NCBI RefSeq assembly: GCF_016862215.1
Contig: NZ_BOMN01000098.1
Span: 1-64,000, forward strand
DNA from: Winogradskya humida
Lineage (GTDB): Bacteria > Actinomycetota > Actinomycetes > Mycobacteriales > Micromonosporaceae
Direction: 5' to 3'
Length of the DNA: 64,000 nucleotides
Part shown: positions 1 through 7,697 of the stretch, piece after piece
Position numbering within the stretch: the stretch's first letter is position 1
How the letters are laid out: each line of letters starts with the position of its first letter
The notes under the pieces: model-generated
Told to the model about the DNA's origin: nothing
Seen by the model: the letters and a program-made list of their open reading frames with translations, nothing else
The model's database searches: none
Program-made: the position numbers and the translations under genes

Positions 1-216
1 TCGTCGTCGCTTACGTCGGAGCAGATGGCTGCGGCTCTGACCGAGTCGGTGCTCGCCTGGGCCCGGCAGAACGAGGCGCTCGCGGCTTCCGTGAACCACA
101 GCCCACCGGCCTGCGCCGTCGAGGACCTCACCGTCATCCACCAGGGCCGGCTCGCCGCCGTCCGTGCCGCCGCGCAGCTCTGCGACGTGCTGAGTTCCGC
201 GATGGTGGCGAACTGA
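1..216 (+). CDS. C-terminal part of a TetR-like regulator paralogue (cut by window start)
   Basis: The frame is open from the first base, so the gene starts outside the window; the ATG at 25 is internal. The visible 60-odd C-terminal residues align closely with the C-terminus of the complete gene at 354-968. Both share WARQNEALAA, AVEDLT, HQGRLAAVRAAAQL and DVL, so the two are tandem paralogues. The conserved piece would be the helical ligand/dimer domain of a TetR-like protein; the DNA-binding part is not visible. The last codons and the TGA stop lie inside a three-unit direct repeat (194-261). Ligand and target are unknown. Confidence 0.6.
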   Translation, partial: SSSLTSEQMAAALTESVLAWARQNEALAASVNHSPPACAVEDLTVIHQGRLAAVRAAAQLCDVLSSAMVAN

Positions 217-261
217 GCTCCGCGATGGTGGGGCCTGAGCTCCTCCATGGTCGCGAACTGA
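194..261. repeat. Three 22-23 bp direct repeats over the end of the first gene
   Basis: Units at 194-216, 217-238 and 239-261 follow the pattern G(T/C)TCC...ATGGT...CTGA. Each ends in TGA; the first TGA is the stop codon of the upstream gene and the others fall just after it. Confidence 0.75.
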
Positions 262-266
262 CGTAG

Positions 267-284
267 ATCACGTGAACACGTGAT
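267..284. promoter_or_regulatory. Perfect 8-bp-arm palindrome upstream of TetR-like gene
   Basis: ATCACGTG and CACGTGAT are separated by AA. It lies 70 bases before the start codon at 354, where an operator of a self-regulating TetR-like protein would be expected. Inference from symmetry and position only. Confidence 0.5.
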
Positions 285-353
285 GCCCCGTCCCGGCGGT
301 GCGAGCCACGCTCGACATCGGAGACAAGCCGACCCGAAAAGGGGCCCCAGCCG

Positions 354-968
354 ATGTCCACGACCATCACCCACGAACTGCGGCACACCGTCACCGCCGG
401 CTGGCTCCTCAGGCTCTCGGGCAACACGTCCCTGCGCCGCAACCACTGGCAGACGAAAATCATCTACTTCCGCGCGGCGGCGGAGCTCCTGGTCACCCGC
501 CCCGGCACCCCGCTAACCTGGAAGAGCATCGTCGCCGCGGCCCGGCCACACGGCTGCCGCAGCACCTTCTACGAGGTGGCCGGCTCCCACGCCCGGCACC
601 GCATGGTCGACGACCTGATCGCCGACGGCCGCCCCGACTCCGTCCAGCTCGCCCTGCGCTACCTTCGCACCGACCCGGTAGAGCAGCTGCTCGACGAAAC
701 CAAGGTCTGGTCCTACTGGCCCCACCGCCAGCAACTCCTCGCGTACTACGCAGCCCACGACCTCCCACCCGCCGCCATGGCCACAGCCCTCATCGAATCG
801 GTCACCACCTGGGCCCGCCAAAACGAAGCCCTGGCCGCCGCCATCAGCCACACCCCACCCGCCGGCGCCGTCGAGGACCTCACCATCCTCCACCAGGGCC
901 GCCTGGCCGCCGTCCGCGCCGCCGCCCAACTCTCCGACGTCCTGCGTCACTCCTCAGGGGCGCGCTGA
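354..968 (+). CDS. TetR-like transcriptional regulator
   Basis: 204 residues. Residues about 33-85 look like a TetR N-terminal helix-turn-helix region (KIIYFRAAAELL, then TWKSIVAAA, then STFYEV, an aromatic-rich recognition-helix end). The rest is helical and forms the presumed ligand domain. The family role is repression of neighbouring genes in the absence of a small ligand. The ATG at 354 is preceded by a purine-rich AAAAGGGG at suitable distance. It is a tandem paralogue of the truncated gene at 1-216. A perfect palindrome (267-284) in its leader suggests autoregulation. HTH similarity is moderate, so the family call is not certain; ligand and targets are unknown. Confidence 0.6.
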   Translation: MSTTITHELRHTVTAGWLLRLSGNTSLRRNHWQTKIIYFRAAAELLVTRPGTPLTWKSIVAAARPHGCRSTFYEVAGSHARHRMVDDLIADGRPDSVQLALRYLRTDPVEQLLDETKVWSYWPHRQQLLAYYAAHDLPPAAMATALIESVTTWARQNEALAAAISHTPPAGAVEDLTILHQGRLAAVRAAAQLSDVLRHSSGAR

Positions 969-1062
969 CCAGCCACTTCAGCACAATTGGCCGGCAGTGC
1001 GGGGCGGACCCGGCACCCGGGAGCGGAGGCGGCCGCCCCGGGCGCCGGGCCACTCACTCACC

Positions 1063-1611
1063 CCGGCCACTCACCCTGCCCGGCCACTCACTCTGCTCGG
1101 GCCGCTCAATCTGCGAGCACCGTTCACTCTGCGCGGGCCACTCGTTCTGCGACCGCCGCTTAATCCGCAACCACCGGCCACTCTGCGCGGACCGCTCACT
1201 CTGCGAACGCCGCTCACCCTGAGAGCACCGCTCACCCTGAGAGCACCGCTCACCCTGAGAGCACCGCTCACCCTGCGCGGGCCACGCACACTGCGAACGC
1301 CACTCACTCCGCGCGGGCCACTCACCCTGCAAGCGCCACTCACCCTGCAAGCGCCACTCACCCTGCAAGCGCCACTCACCCTGCGTGGGCCACTCACCCT
1401 GCGGGCGGCACTCACCCTGCGAACGCCACTCACTCTGCGAACGCCACTCACCCTGCGAATGCCGCTCACCCTGCGAGCACCGCTCACTCTGCGTGGGCCG
1501 CTCACCCTGCGAACACCGCTCACCCTGAGAGCACCGCTCACTCCGTGAGCACCACTCACTCTTTGAGCGCAGCGCGCTCTGCGCAAACCGCTCACTCTGC
1601 CGGGCCGCTCA
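1063..1611. repeat. 18-bp minisatellite, about 30 degenerate units
   Basis: It fills the convergent spacer between the TetR-like gene (ends 968) and the membrane protein gene. The consensus is close to CGCCACTCACCCTGCGAA, repeated every 18 bases with small variants. Units at about 1333-1390 are nearly identical, showing recent expansion. Because 18 is a multiple of 3, several frames stay open on both strands and create false ORFs (LTLRAP on plus, RVSGAR on minus). The end of the array supplies the last codons and TGA of the membrane protein gene. The remainder of 969-1062 holds nothing recognised. Confidence 0.85.
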
Positions 1612-3010
1612 AGCGGCCTCGCGCGGTCCGGCCGCCCAGCCACGGGGAAAGCGCATCCCCCCGGACCTGGCCGATCATGAGGACAGCCGTCCAGGCCACC
1701 AGAACCAGCAGACCGCCCCACCACGGCAGCGGGAAGTAACCGGTCGAGGGCGCATAGTGGGCCGCGACCTGCGAATATTCGGGAACCGTCCCCACGACCG
1801 CGAAACCCGCCGCCGGGGTGAGCCGCAAAAGCCACCCGGCAACCACGTCCGGCAGAAGCGGGAACGCCGCCAGCAGGTAAGGCAGAACGACCACGGCGAT
1901 CGCGACAAGTATCGCGAGCCAGCGCCGGTGGAGGCGGACGGCGAGGGCTCGGGCGAACAGGGCGGCCAGCGCGAACAGCACCCCGACGCCGACGACCACT
2001 CGTAGCTCGGTAAGGGCAGACACCGCGTTGACCGTGTTGCCGTTCGTGCGCAGCAGCCGGACGCCGAGCGGGATGGTGACACCCGCCGCGATCAGTCCGG
2101 CGCCGAAGGCCACCGCGGCGAGTTTCATCGGGCCGGTGTTCGCGCGCGTGCTGATCACGAGCACGATCAGGAGGCCGAGTGCCAGGGCGGCCAGGGTGTC
2201 CTCGATGTCGCGCGCGCCGCCGTCGACCTGGGGGCCGATGTCGCCGCTGCCCGTGACGGTGACCGTGCCGGCGGACTCGGTCACGCCCGGGGGTCGATGG
2301 TGTTTCTCCCAGTCCGTGTGGCCGAGGTCGCCGACGATCGCGGGGGTCCAGGGCGCGGTGGGCGTACCCGTGGTGGTGATGGTGTCGAAGGTCGCGGAGG
2401 CCTGGGTGAAGCCGGATTCCGCGACGCTTCCGCCGAGTGCAACAGTGCGCAGTCCCAGCCAGCCGGGCGAGGTTGCGAACATGCCCGTTTCGACCGTGGC
2501 GGGCAGTCCGGGAATGCGCGTACGGCCAACTTCCGTCCACTCACGGCCGTCCATAGAATCAAAACCGATCACGGTGTCACCCGCCCGGGTGAGGCGCAAC
2601 CAGGTCGCATCCGGGCTCCCGGCCAGATCATGGGTGTACGCGTACTGCAACCGGACGCCGTGCTCGGCTGTCCGCATGAGCGCGACGTACGGGCTGCCCT
2701 GACCGGTTCCGTCCTTGATGATGATGCCGCCCTTCGCCCACGGCACCAGCCCCGGCACGATCGCGTCGCGGCCGGGCGGCGGATAGGTGAGCGTTCCGGT
2801 CAGCGCGGCGACGTGGACGGTGATGCTGCCGTTCGCGCTCATCGGCTTGTGCGCGAAGGCGAACGTGTCGCTCACCCGTTCGGCGGCCGGGCAGGGCACT
2901 TCCCGCTCGCCCTCACTGCATTGGGCCATATCGGTGTACGCGGTGAGCAGCCCGCCGAGAATGACGACCAGCACAGCACTGGCGAACCCGATGATGATGG
3001 TTTTCCGCAT
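1592..3010 (-). CDS. Membrane protein with extracytoplasmic beta-sandwich-like domain
   Basis: 472 residues. An N-terminal hydrophobic anchor (about 5-25) is followed by an outside domain of about 230 residues. Phrases such as GLVPWAKGGIIIKDG, YVALMRTAEHGVRLQY and TWLRLTRAGDTV resemble the DUF1349/ConA-like beta-sandwich fold. The C-terminal half has about six transmembrane segments (ALALGLLIVLVIS, AVAFGAGLIAAGVTI, VVVGVGVLFALAALFA, LAILVAIAVVVLPYLL, GGLLVLVAWTAVLMI), like ABC-2-type permease ends. It is divergent from the two-component system at 3098, with 87 bases between starts, so it may be controlled by or signal to that system. Its final residues and stop lie in the 18-bp minisatellite. 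Substrate is unknown. Confidence 0.7.
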   Translation of the reverse strand: MRKTIIIGFASAVLVVILGGLLTAYTDMAQCSEGEREVPCPAAERVSDTFAFAHKPMSANGSITVHVAALTGTLTYPPPGRDAIVPGLVPWAKGGIIIKDGTGQGSPYVALMRTAEHGVRLQYAYTHDLAGSPDATWLRLTRAGDTVIGFDSMDGREWTEVGRTRIPGLPATVETGMFATSPGWLGLRTVALGGSVAESGFTQASATFDTITTTGTPTAPWTPAIVGDLGHTDWEKHHRPPGVTESAGTVTVTGSGDIGPQVDGGARDIEDTLAALALGLLIVLVISTRANTGPMKLAAVAFGAGLIAAGVTIPLGVRLLRTNGNTVNAVSALTELRVVVGVGVLFALAALFARALAVRLHRRWLAILVAIAVVVLPYLLAAFPLLPDVVAGWLLRLTPAAGFAVVGTVPEYSQVAAHYAPSTGYFPLPWWGGLLVLVAWTAVLMIGQVRGDALSPWLGGRTARGRLSGPAE

Positions 3011-3097
3011 GCCGAAATTCCTACCGGCCGGGCGGTGACAGGGCGGTGTCGCGAGCTGTTACCGCGTTGTTCCCGGTCATGCGGCATCCTTCACGCC

Positions 3098-4210
3098 ATG
3101 GATCAGCCACGACGGACAGCCCGGCAACGGCTCGTGATCATGTACGCGGCCATGTTCCTGGTCTCGGGCACCGTGCTGCTGGCCCTGGCCAACGTCCTCG
3201 GCACGGTCAGGTACACCCGCCCCGCCGGTGCCGGACCGGATCTCCGTGAACAACTGGCCGGCGCCGAGGCGGCCCAGAACCGCCAACTGCTGGCCGGCTC
3301 CCTGATCGCGCTGGCCGTGATGGCGGCGGTGTCGGTGCTGCTGGGCTGGTCAGCCGCACGGCGCGTGCTGCGGCCCCTCACGATGATCACCACGGCCACC
3401 CGCCGGATCACCGCCGAGAACCTGCACGAGCGGCTCGCCGTCCCCGGCCCGGCCGACGAGGTGAAAGACCTCGCCGACACCATCGACGACCTGCTGGAAC
3501 GTCTGGAGGTGTCCTTCGCGGCGCAGCGCAGATTCGTCGCGCACGCATCACACGAGCTGCGTACCCCGCTCACCACGATCCGCGCCACCCTCGACGTCGC
3601 CTCGGCGAAACCCCAGGCCGCCGCGCAGACCGTCGCCCTGGCCGAGCGGTTGCGCCCCGAACTCGACCGGATCGAGACCCTGCTCGAAGGCCTCCTCATG
3701 CTCGCCCGCGCCCAGCACGGCACCCTGTCCGCCGGCGGCGACCCGGCCGGCACCGCGGAGGTGGAGCTCGGGGCACTGATCGAGCGGGCGGTCGAGGCGC
3801 GCGGCGCGGACATCGCGGCCAAAGGACTGACGGTGGAGCGCACCGGAGACCCTGGCCGGACGTGGGGCAATCACGCGTTGCTGAGCCGGTTGGTGGACAA
3901 CCTGATCGACAATGCGGTCACGCACAACGTGGACGGCGGGTGGGTGCGCGTTTCCGGCGACCATGCCCGGATCGTCGTGGAGAGCGGCGGGCCGGTGCTC
4001 GATCCCGCGCGGGTCGCCCGGCTCGGACAGCCCTTCCAACGGCTCGGCGAGGGCATCGGGGCGGGCAGCGGATCGGGACTCGGGCTGTCGATCGTCGCGG
4101 CTGTCGCCGGTGCGCACGGCGGGCGGCTGGAGTTGCACACTCGCGCATCGGGCGGACTTGCGGCGACGGTGACCTTGCACGAATGGACACCTGGAGGCGT
4201 ACACCGATGA
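3098..4210 (+). CDS. Sensor histidine kinase of two-component system
   Basis: 370 residues from the ATG at 3098. The frame is open far upstream, but residue 1 here places the first membrane helix (LVIMYAAMFLVSGTVLLALA) properly. A short extracytoplasmic loop of about 50 residues is followed by a second helix (LLAGSLIALAVMAAVSVLLGW), HAMP (RRVLRPLTMI...), a HisKA H-box FVAHASHELRTPLTTI with the phospho-accepting His, an N-box LVDNLIDNAVTHN and a G-box GSGSGLGLSI. It autophosphorylates and passes phosphate to the regulator encoded by the next gene, whose ATG overlaps this stop by 4 bases (ATGA). The loop is small, so the signal may be membrane-derived. Signal unknown. Confidence 0.93.
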   Translation: MDQPRRTARQRLVIMYAAMFLVSGTVLLALANVLGTVRYTRPAGAGPDLREQLAGAEAAQNRQLLAGSLIALAVMAAVSVLLGWSAARRVLRPLTMITTATRRITAENLHERLAVPGPADEVKDLADTIDDLLERLEVSFAAQRRFVAHASHELRTPLTTIRATLDVASAKPQAAAQTVALAERLRPELDRIETLLEGLLMLARAQHGTLSAGGDPAGTAEVELGALIERAVEARGADIAAKGLTVERTGDPGRTWGNHALLSRLVDNLIDNAVTHNVDGGWVRVSGDHARIVVESGGPVLDPARVARLGQPFQRLGEGIGAGSGSGLGLSIVAAVAGAHGGRLELHTRASGGLAATVTLHEWTPGGVHR

Positions 4211-4869
4211 GGGTCCTGGTTGTTGAGGATGCGCGAGCCCTGGCCGATGTCGTCGCGGAAGGGCTGCGGGATCAGGGTCTGGCGGTCGACCTCGCCCACG
4301 ACGGCCTGGAGGCGGCCGCAAAACTCGACATCACCGGGTACGACGTGGTCGTGCTCGATCGCGATCTGCCCGGGCTGCACGGCGACACGCTCTGCCAGAT
4401 GATCACCGAACGCGACGACCGGCCGATGGTGCTGATGCTGACCGCCGCCGGAGCACCTGGCGATCGCGTCCGCGGGCTCACCCTCGGCGCCGACGACTAC
4501 CTCGCAAAACCGTTCCACTTCCCCGAACTGGTCCTGCGCGTCCGGGCCCTGGCACGGCGCAGACCGGCGGCCCGCCCACGAACGTTACGGGCCGCGGGCA
4601 TCGAGCTGGATCCCGTACGCCGCACCGCGGTCCGCGACGGCAGACAGCTCGACCTCTCCGCCAAAGAATTCGCGGTCCTGGAAGCCCTGCTTCTCTCCGG
4701 GCCGGCGTTCCTCAGCACCGAGACCCTGCTCGACAAGGTCTGGGACGAGCACACCGACCCGTTCACCAAAACGGTGACGGTGACGATCGGCCGCCTGCGC
4801 CGCAAGCTCGGCACACCACCGGTCATCATCACGATCCCCGGTGCGGGCTACCGCATAGCCGACTCCTGA
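4207..4869 (+). CDS. OmpR/PhoB-family response regulator
   Basis: 220 residues. The receiver domain has the acidic pair E7/D8, phospho-acceptor D51 (VVVLDRDLPG) and the conserved Lys in YLAKPF. The C-terminal winged helix (about 130-218) ends in TVTVTIGRLRRKLG...GAGYRI, typical of OmpR-type DNA binding. The start is fixed by the ATGA overlap with the kinase gene. Probable targets include the divergent membrane-protein gene and its own operon. Its last 22 bases overlap, tail to tail, the end of the XRE regulator gene on the other strand. Confidence 0.94.
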   Translation: MRVLVVEDARALADVVAEGLRDQGLAVDLAHDGLEAAAKLDITGYDVVVLDRDLPGLHGDTLCQMITERDDRPMVLMLTAAGAPGDRVRGLTLGADDYLAKPFHFPELVLRVRALARRRPAARPRTLRAAGIELDPVRRTAVRDGRQLDLSAKEFAVLEALLLSGPAFLSTETLLDKVWDEHTDPFTKTVTVTIGRLRRKLGTPPVIITIPGAGYRIADS

Positions 4870-5708
4870 TCACCCGCGGCCGAGGGGGACTCCGCGGCCC
4901 AGGAGGTGAGCATGCGCAGGCCGTCGTGGGCGGGGGTGCCGGGGGCGGCGGTGAGGGCGATGAGTTGCTGGTCGGGATCGGCGGCATCGGTCAGGGTGGA
5001 CCAGTCGAGTGCGAGCTCGCCCACGACCGGATGGCGCAGCGTCTTGGTCCCCGCGGCCGACGCGCCGACGCGGTGGTCGCTCCACCATCGACGGAAATCC
5101 GGGTCCTGCACGGACAGTTCGCCCACCAGCGTTGTCAGGCGGGGATTGCGCGGGTCGCGGGCGGCCTCCATCCGCAACTGCGCGACGCATGCGCGTGCCA
5201 CGTAGTCCCAGTCGACGTACATTGCGCGGATCGCCGGGTCGGTGAACACCAAGCGGACAAAATTGCGCTCCTTCTCCGGCACCTGTGCGAAGTCGGTGAA
5301 CAGTGCGGCGGCCAGCGGATTCCAGCCGAGAATGTCCGTGCAGCGACCGAGGACCATGGCCGGGGTGCTCGTCAGGTCATCGAGCAACCGCTGCAACTGC
5401 GGCTGAACCCGCTGGGTGGCACGCCGCCGCGGCCGGGCGGCATCCTTGCCCGAGAGCTCGAAAAGATACGTACGCTCGTCGTCGCTGAGCCGCAACACCC
5501 GCGCAAGAGCGTTCAACACCGGTTCGGCGGCCTGACGACGGCCCTGCTCAAGGCGGGTGTAGTAGTCCGGGCTGATCGACGCGAGCAGAGCAACCTCTTC
5601 CCGGCGCAGACCCGCCACCCGCCGCCGCCCGCCATCGGGCAGCCCTGCCGCCGCCGGGCTCACCTCCCGCCGCCGGGCCCGCAGAAAGTCCCCGAGTTCG
5701 CTGCTCAC
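4848..5708 (-). CDS. XRE-family regulator with MmyB-like ligand domain
   Basis: 286 residues from the GTG at 5708 (VSSELGDFLRARR); an in-frame ATG at 5762 would add 18 residues but family members usually begin right at this LGDFLRARR segment. The N-terminal helix-turn-helix (about 15-75) contains GLRREEVALLASISPDYYTRLEQGR, the hallmark of this actinobacterial family. The remainder (about 95-270) matches the MmyB-like PAS-type ligand domain (GRCTDILGWNPLAAALF, FTDPAIRAMYVDWDYVAR). Members usually control a divergent enzyme gene; here the alpha/beta hydrolase gene starts 99 bases away on the other strand. Effector unknown. Confidence 0.88.
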   Translation of the reverse strand: MSSELGDFLRARRREVSPAAAGLPDGGRRRVAGLRREEVALLASISPDYYTRLEQGRRQAAEPVLNALARVLRLSDDERTYLFELSGKDAARPRRRATQRVQPQLQRLLDDLTSTPAMVLGRCTDILGWNPLAAALFTDFAQVPEKERNFVRLVFTDPAIRAMYVDWDYVARACVAQLRMEAARDPRNPRLTTLVGELSVQDPDFRRWWSDHRVGASAAGTKTLRHPVVGELALDWSTLTDAADPDQQLIALTAAPGTPAHDGLRMLTSWAAESPSAAGDQESAMR

Positions 5709-5807
5709 AGGTTCAAGTCTCGCACCGGAAAAGCATGGGGCAGGCGCCGTTGAGGGGGCCAATTCTGGCCCCTTATCGCAGCACGCAACGCCTGCGAGTG
5801 TCGAACC

Positions 5808-6752
5808 ATGAAGATCGACGTCACCTTCCCCAGCAACAACCTCGCAATCGCCGGCACCCTCTACCTGCCCGAAGCGTCCGAAGCACCCGAAATCCTAGAA
5901 GCACCGGACGCGCCGTCCACCGACCGGCTTCCCGCCGTAGTCGTCTCCCACCCCGGCGGCGGGGTGAAGGAGCAGACCGCGACCATCTATGCCGAGCGCC
6001 TGGCCCGGGCGGGCTTCGCGGCCCTGGTCTTCGACGCGGCCTACCAGGGCGAGAGCGAAGGCGAGCCACGTGGCCTGGAGAACCCGTTCCAGCGCGCCGA
6101 GGACATCAAGTCAGCCGTGAGCTTCCTGACCACCCGCGACGAGATCGACCCGGACCGTATCGGCGCCCTGGGCATCTGTGCCTCCGGCGGCTACGTCCCG
6201 TACGCCGCCCAGACCGACCTGCGGATCAAGGCCGTGGCCACGGTCAGCGGAACGGACATGGGCGCGGTGATGCGCGAGGGCCTCGGCCGCACCCAGACCC
6301 CGGAGACGCTGCGTACGATCCTCGAGCTCACCGCCGCCGCCCGCACCGCCGAAGCACACGGTGAGGGCGTCCAGCGCCAGGAATGGATCACGGACGCGGT
6401 GGACGCCGAAACCTACGAGTACTACCGCACGCCGCGCGGTTATCACCCCCGTGCGGTGCAGCCCTGGCCGGTGCGCAGCCTCGATCAGCTCATCCAGTAC
6501 GACTCGTACGCCCTGATCCGCCTCATTGCACCCCGCCCGCTCCTCATGATCATCGGCTCGGACGCGAACACGGCCTACCTCAGCCGCGAAGCGATCGCAG
6601 CGGCAGCCGAACCCAAGGAACTCTTCGTCATCGACGGCGCCACGCACATCTCGCTCTACGACAAGGACGAGCACGTCACTCAGGCCGTCGCCAAGCTGGT
6701 CCCGTTCTTCGCCGCGCTGCGTCAGGACGCCGAGCCGGTGGCCGCGCTCTAA
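5808..6752 (+). CDS. Alpha/beta hydrolase (dienelactone hydrolase-like, YcjY type)
   Basis: 314 residues, no signal peptide, probably cytoplasmic. The oxyanion region is VSHPGGGVKEQTA and the nucleophile elbow is LGICASGGY with Cys124 in the nucleophile position, as in dienelactone hydrolases and YcjY-like proteins. The late His is likely in GATHISLYD and the acid in MIIGSDANTAY. Such enzymes cleave or rearrange esters and lactones; the substrate cannot be read. Residues 22-37 hold a small repeat-like insert (EASEAPEILEAPDAP). The XRE gene is divergent and is the likely regulator. The TAA stop overlaps the ATP-grasp gene by 4 bases. Confidence 0.85.
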   Translation: MKIDVTFPSNNLAIAGTLYLPEASEAPEILEAPDAPSTDRLPAVVVSHPGGGVKEQTATIYAERLARAGFAALVFDAAYQGESEGEPRGLENPFQRAEDIKSAVSFLTTRDEIDPDRIGALGICASGGYVPYAAQTDLRIKAVATVSGTDMGAVMREGLGRTQTPETLRTILELTAAARTAEAHGEGVQRQEWITDAVDAETYEYYRTPRGYHPRAVQPWPVRSLDQLIQYDSYALIRLIAPRPLLMIIGSDANTAYLSREAIAAAAEPKELFVIDGATHISLYDKDEHVTQAVAKLVPFFAALRQDAEPVAAL

Positions 6753-7624
6753 AGGCTCCGGATCCGATCGCGGATGGCCCCGGCGACGAGGCCGACCGCT
6801 TCGGGAACGGTGTCGCTCTGATACGCAGGCTCAAACACCTCGACCTCGATCACTTCCGTCCCGGCTGCGATGTCGATCCGGGCATAAAGCGGAAGATCAA
6901 ATCCCGTTTTCCGTACGGCCTCAAGTGCCCGTTCACCCAAAGCGATCTCCGCCGGGCTGGCCTCCGCGGCGGTGATCGCCGGCCCGTACTCCCCGCCCAC
7001 ATATTCCCCGCCGGGCGCCAGAATCGGCCCCTTGTGGAACGCGTACGCGTACGTCCCGTTCAAGAAGAACAACCCGTTCTCGCCGTACGAGATCACATGC
7101 TCGTTCGCGGGCTGAACCATGACGGTCTTCCCGGCGGCAACAATCCGGCCGGCCAGTGTGAGCGCCTCAAGATCACCGGCCGCGAACAACCCGGTATCCC
7201 GCGACCCGGCGGAAATGGACGGCTTGACCACGATCCGCCCCTGCCCCGAGCGCGACACGGCCACTTCCGCCTCCTCAACCGTCTCGCAGAAGACGGTGGG
7301 CACACACGGCAGACCATGTCCTTCAAGATCGCGCAGGTACTTTTTGTCGATGTTCCACCGGATCAGCTCGGGCGCGTTGAGAATCCGCGTCAACCCCGCC
7401 GCCCGATCCAGCCAAGCCATGAACTCCGCGAACCGCTCCGAGTAGTCCCAAGGCGACCGGACAACCACCAGGTCGTACGCACTCCAGTCAACCGACCCGT
7501 CATGCCAGACCGGCGCATCAACCCGAAGCCCGTCCCCCCGCAGCGCATCGAGCAGGGGTCCGGTGTCCACATCGCGACCGTGCAGGGCAACGCTGTCCGT
7601 GGTGAGCAGTCCGAGATAAGCCAC
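6749..7624 (-). CDS. ATP-grasp ligase-like protein
   Basis: 291 residues. The fold is suggested by an N-terminal Rossmann-like part (YDLVVVRSPWDY), ATP-binding phrases RIVVKPSISAGSRDTG and VMVQPAN, and the metal/ATP segment LYARIDI....VIEVEVFEPAYQSD near the C-terminus. These match the RimK/glutathione-synthase-like group of ATP-grasp proteins, which join an acid to an amine through an acyl phosphate. Glu in VEVFEP would bind Mg. Substrates unknown. It stands alone on its strand and overlaps the hydrolase stop tail to tail by 4 bases. Confidence 0.8.
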   Translation of the reverse strand: MAYLGLLTTDSVALHGRDVDTGPLLDALRGDGLRVDAPVWHDGSVDWSAYDLVVVRSPWDYSERFAEFMAWLDRAAGLTRILNAPELIRWNIDKKYLRDLEGHGLPCVPTVFCETVEEAEVAVSRSGQGRIVVKPSISAGSRDTGLFAAGDLEALTLAGRIVAAGKTVMVQPANEHVISYGENGLFFLNGTYAYAFHKGPILAPGGEYVGGEYGPAITAAEASPAEIALGERALEAVRKTGFDLPLYARIDIAAGTEVIEVEVFEPAYQSDTVPEAVGLVAGAIRDRIRSL

Positions 7625-7682
7625 CCGGCCAGCTTAAACTGTTGATCATCAAGCCGTTCCGCGCCCTTTATGAGCATTATTC

Positions 7683-7694
7683 GGTTAAATAACC
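7683..7694. promoter_or_regulatory. Small dyad just upstream of recC start
   Basis: GGTTA-AA-TAACC lies 3 bases before the recC GTG, in an AT-rich patch (7645-7695) that is the only likely promoter region for recCBD. It could occlude initiation, but the evidence is symmetry and position only. Confidence 0.3.
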
Positions 7695-7697
7695 CAG

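Noticed and set aside
997-1548. 183-codon plus-strand ORF of LTLRAP-type hexapeptides
   Set aside because: It lies in an 18-bp minisatellite, so open frames arise on both strands from the period alone. No ribosome site, and the minus-strand frames are equally open.
1063-1611. Possible CRISPR array
   Set aside because: The units are contiguous 18-mers without unique spacers and no cas genes are near.
2297-3097. Upstream extension of the histidine kinase ORF
   Set aside because: It runs antisense through the membrane-protein gene; starting at 3098 gives the normal first membrane helix.
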